Shown here piece after piece: positions 63,298-64,000 of a stretch of DNA of 64,000 bases; positions within the stretch are counted from its first letter, which is position 1, and each line of letters begins with the position of its first letter. The stretch is taken from NCBI GenBank assembly GCA_022376465.1, contig JACDTU010000001.1, positions 1,302,001 to 1,366,000 on the forward strand. The letters are read 5' to 3'. The notes under the pieces are model-generated. The model saw only the letters and a program-made list of their open reading frames with translations, made no database searches and was not told where the DNA came from. Source of the stretch: Cubamyces lactineus. Lineage: Eukaryota > Basidiomycota > Agaricomycetes > Polyporales > Polyporaceae. The position numbers and the translations under genes were made by a program.

Positions 63298-64000
63298 TCA
63301 CCATCTAGTGATATCCGCCTCTGCCTCGCCGAACAGACTCGTCTTCTTGATGGAGAAGTCCTCTACAGGAGTTTCGGCGGCAACTTCGCCGCTCTCGGTC
63401 CGGTAGTACTCCGGGAACTCCCTCTTTAGATAGCCCAGAATGTGCTTGTTAATGAGCTCGAACTCCAGCAGGAAACCGTCATGGCCTTCCGGGGATGGGA
63501 TCATGACAAGCTCAGCTCCGGGAATATGTTCTGCGATGACTCTCTGCTCCGATGGCATGAAGAGTCCGTCCGACTCGATCCCAATGACGAGCGCGCGGGG
63601 CGGCTCGGTCGAAAGCACCCGCGCCAATGCGGCGTTCTCGTCTTCATCCGGGGAAATGAGGCGCTCGCGAGCTACGTCGTGCGTGTCCAGCTTGCGGGTG
63701 ATGTGGATGTAACAATTAGCGTCGAAACGCGAGGTGAATTTGTCGCCCTGATATCGTAGATACGACTGCGCAGAGAAGATGGGCGGACGTGGGGGAGACG
63801 CCGCGCGCTCCGTAAAGCCTTGTGAGCCCGGGGTGGCGGGGCGCGATTGCGAGCTCCGCAAGCCATCGTTGTGCGCAGCAAGAGAGTCGTCCGCAGATGG
63901 AAGCGCGGGAGAGCGAGGCGGTGTGAGGACATCGACGGCCGGCTTCTGCGGCTTGCGACCAAACCGCCGTTCGAAGGAATCGCGGGAGCGATAAGTAAGG
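63298..64000 (-). CDS. homoserine O-acetyltransferase, C-terminal part (cut by window edge)
   Basis: Alpha/beta-hydrolase enzyme of methionine synthesis that transfers acetyl from acetyl-CoA to homoserine. Only the C-terminal 234 residues lie in the window; the frame is open to base 64000 and the N-terminus with the nucleophile Ser is outside. It opens SRDSFERRFGRKPQKPAVDV, then a disordered insert rich in Ser and Pro (LTPPRSPALPSADDS). The domain resumes with FSAQSYLRYQGDKFTSRFDA and NCYIHITRKLDTHDVARERL. The catalytic Asp lies in VIGIESDGLFMPSEQ and the His in PSPEGHDGFLLEFELI. It ends FGEAEADITRW at 63298. The insert between the two domain parts is typical of fungal MET2/MetX. Confidence 0.9.
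   Translation of the reverse strand, partial: LTYRSRDSFERRFGRKPQKPAVDVLTPPRSPALPSADDSLAAHNDGLRSSQSRPATPGSQGFTERAASPPRPPIFSAQSYLRYQGDKFTSRFDANCYIHITRKLDTHDVARERLISPDEDENAALARVLSTEPPRALVIGIESDGLFMPSEQRVIAEHIPGAELVMIPSPEGHDGFLLEFELINKHILGYLKREFPEYYRTESGEVAAETPVEDFSIKKTSLFGEAEADITRW

Overview
The window reads as nuclear DNA of a filamentous basidiomycete, most likely an Agaricomycete of the polypore type. The genes are dense, lie on both strands and are split by many 50-90 nt GT-AG introns. Gene content fits: expanded FAD oxidases, thaumatin-like proteins, basidiomycete sesquiterpene synthases, a secreted aspartic protease with a long propeptide, and a P-loop/Crinkler-like family member. The order assignment is inferred from gene content; no marker gene settles it.

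Layout. 0.7-4.3 kb: an RRM protein of the CPSF6 type (+) and an SPT2-like chromatin protein (-), convergent. 5.1-9.8 kb: two tandem secreted FAD oxidases of the isoamyl-alcohol-oxidase/AA7 type. 10.2-12.1 kb: an MFS transporter (-). 13.2-14.2 kb: an unknown Pro/Ser-rich protein with a Cys-rich tail. 14.7-17.8 kb: a broken P-loop (CRN-like) gene. 17.9-19.2 kb: thaumatin-like protein 1 (-). 20.6-24.1 kb: a complete single-chain urease (-). 25.2 kb: a small unknown protein. 27.3-28.6 kb: thaumatin-like protein 2 (+). 29.4-30.8 kb: a TlpA-like redoxin (-). 31.5 kb: an intron-containing tRNA-Ala(UGC). 32.3-35.0 kb: a divergent pair, a DUF1295 membrane protein (-) and a GFA/Mss4-fold protein (+). 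35.3-36.0 kb: an unknown Cys-containing protein.

The second half opens with a block of gene-expression genes. A MYST acetyltransferase with tandem PHD fingers (36.2-40.8 kb, -) is divergent from a LAMMER kinase (41.2-43.3 kb, +). Next come an aspartic protease (45.2-47.0 kb, -), a probably peroxisomal enoyl-CoA hydratase/isomerase (47.7-49.0 kb, -), a complex I PDSW subunit (49.5 kb, +) and a TRAP-alpha/IRC22-like ER protein (50.2-51.3 kb, -). A Swd2 WD40 protein (51.8-53.1 kb, -) shares a short bidirectional promoter with RPB5 (53.3-54.2 kb, +). 57.0-62.8 kb holds two paralogous sesquiterpene synthases, and the right edge cuts homoserine O-acetyltransferase (63.3-64.0 kb, -).

The most unusual signals are in gene structure. 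Both thaumatin-like paralogs need a 7-nt microexon. The redoxin needs a 10-nt microexon that supplies Trp and the first Cys of its CxxC active site. Thaumatin-like gene 2 also seems to use two GC-AG introns. I did not find a multi-gene system that is clearly new; the closest candidate is the terpene synthase pair with about 3.6 kb of unexplained sequence between its members. All exon boundaries are manual reading of frame and splice signals, without transcript data.
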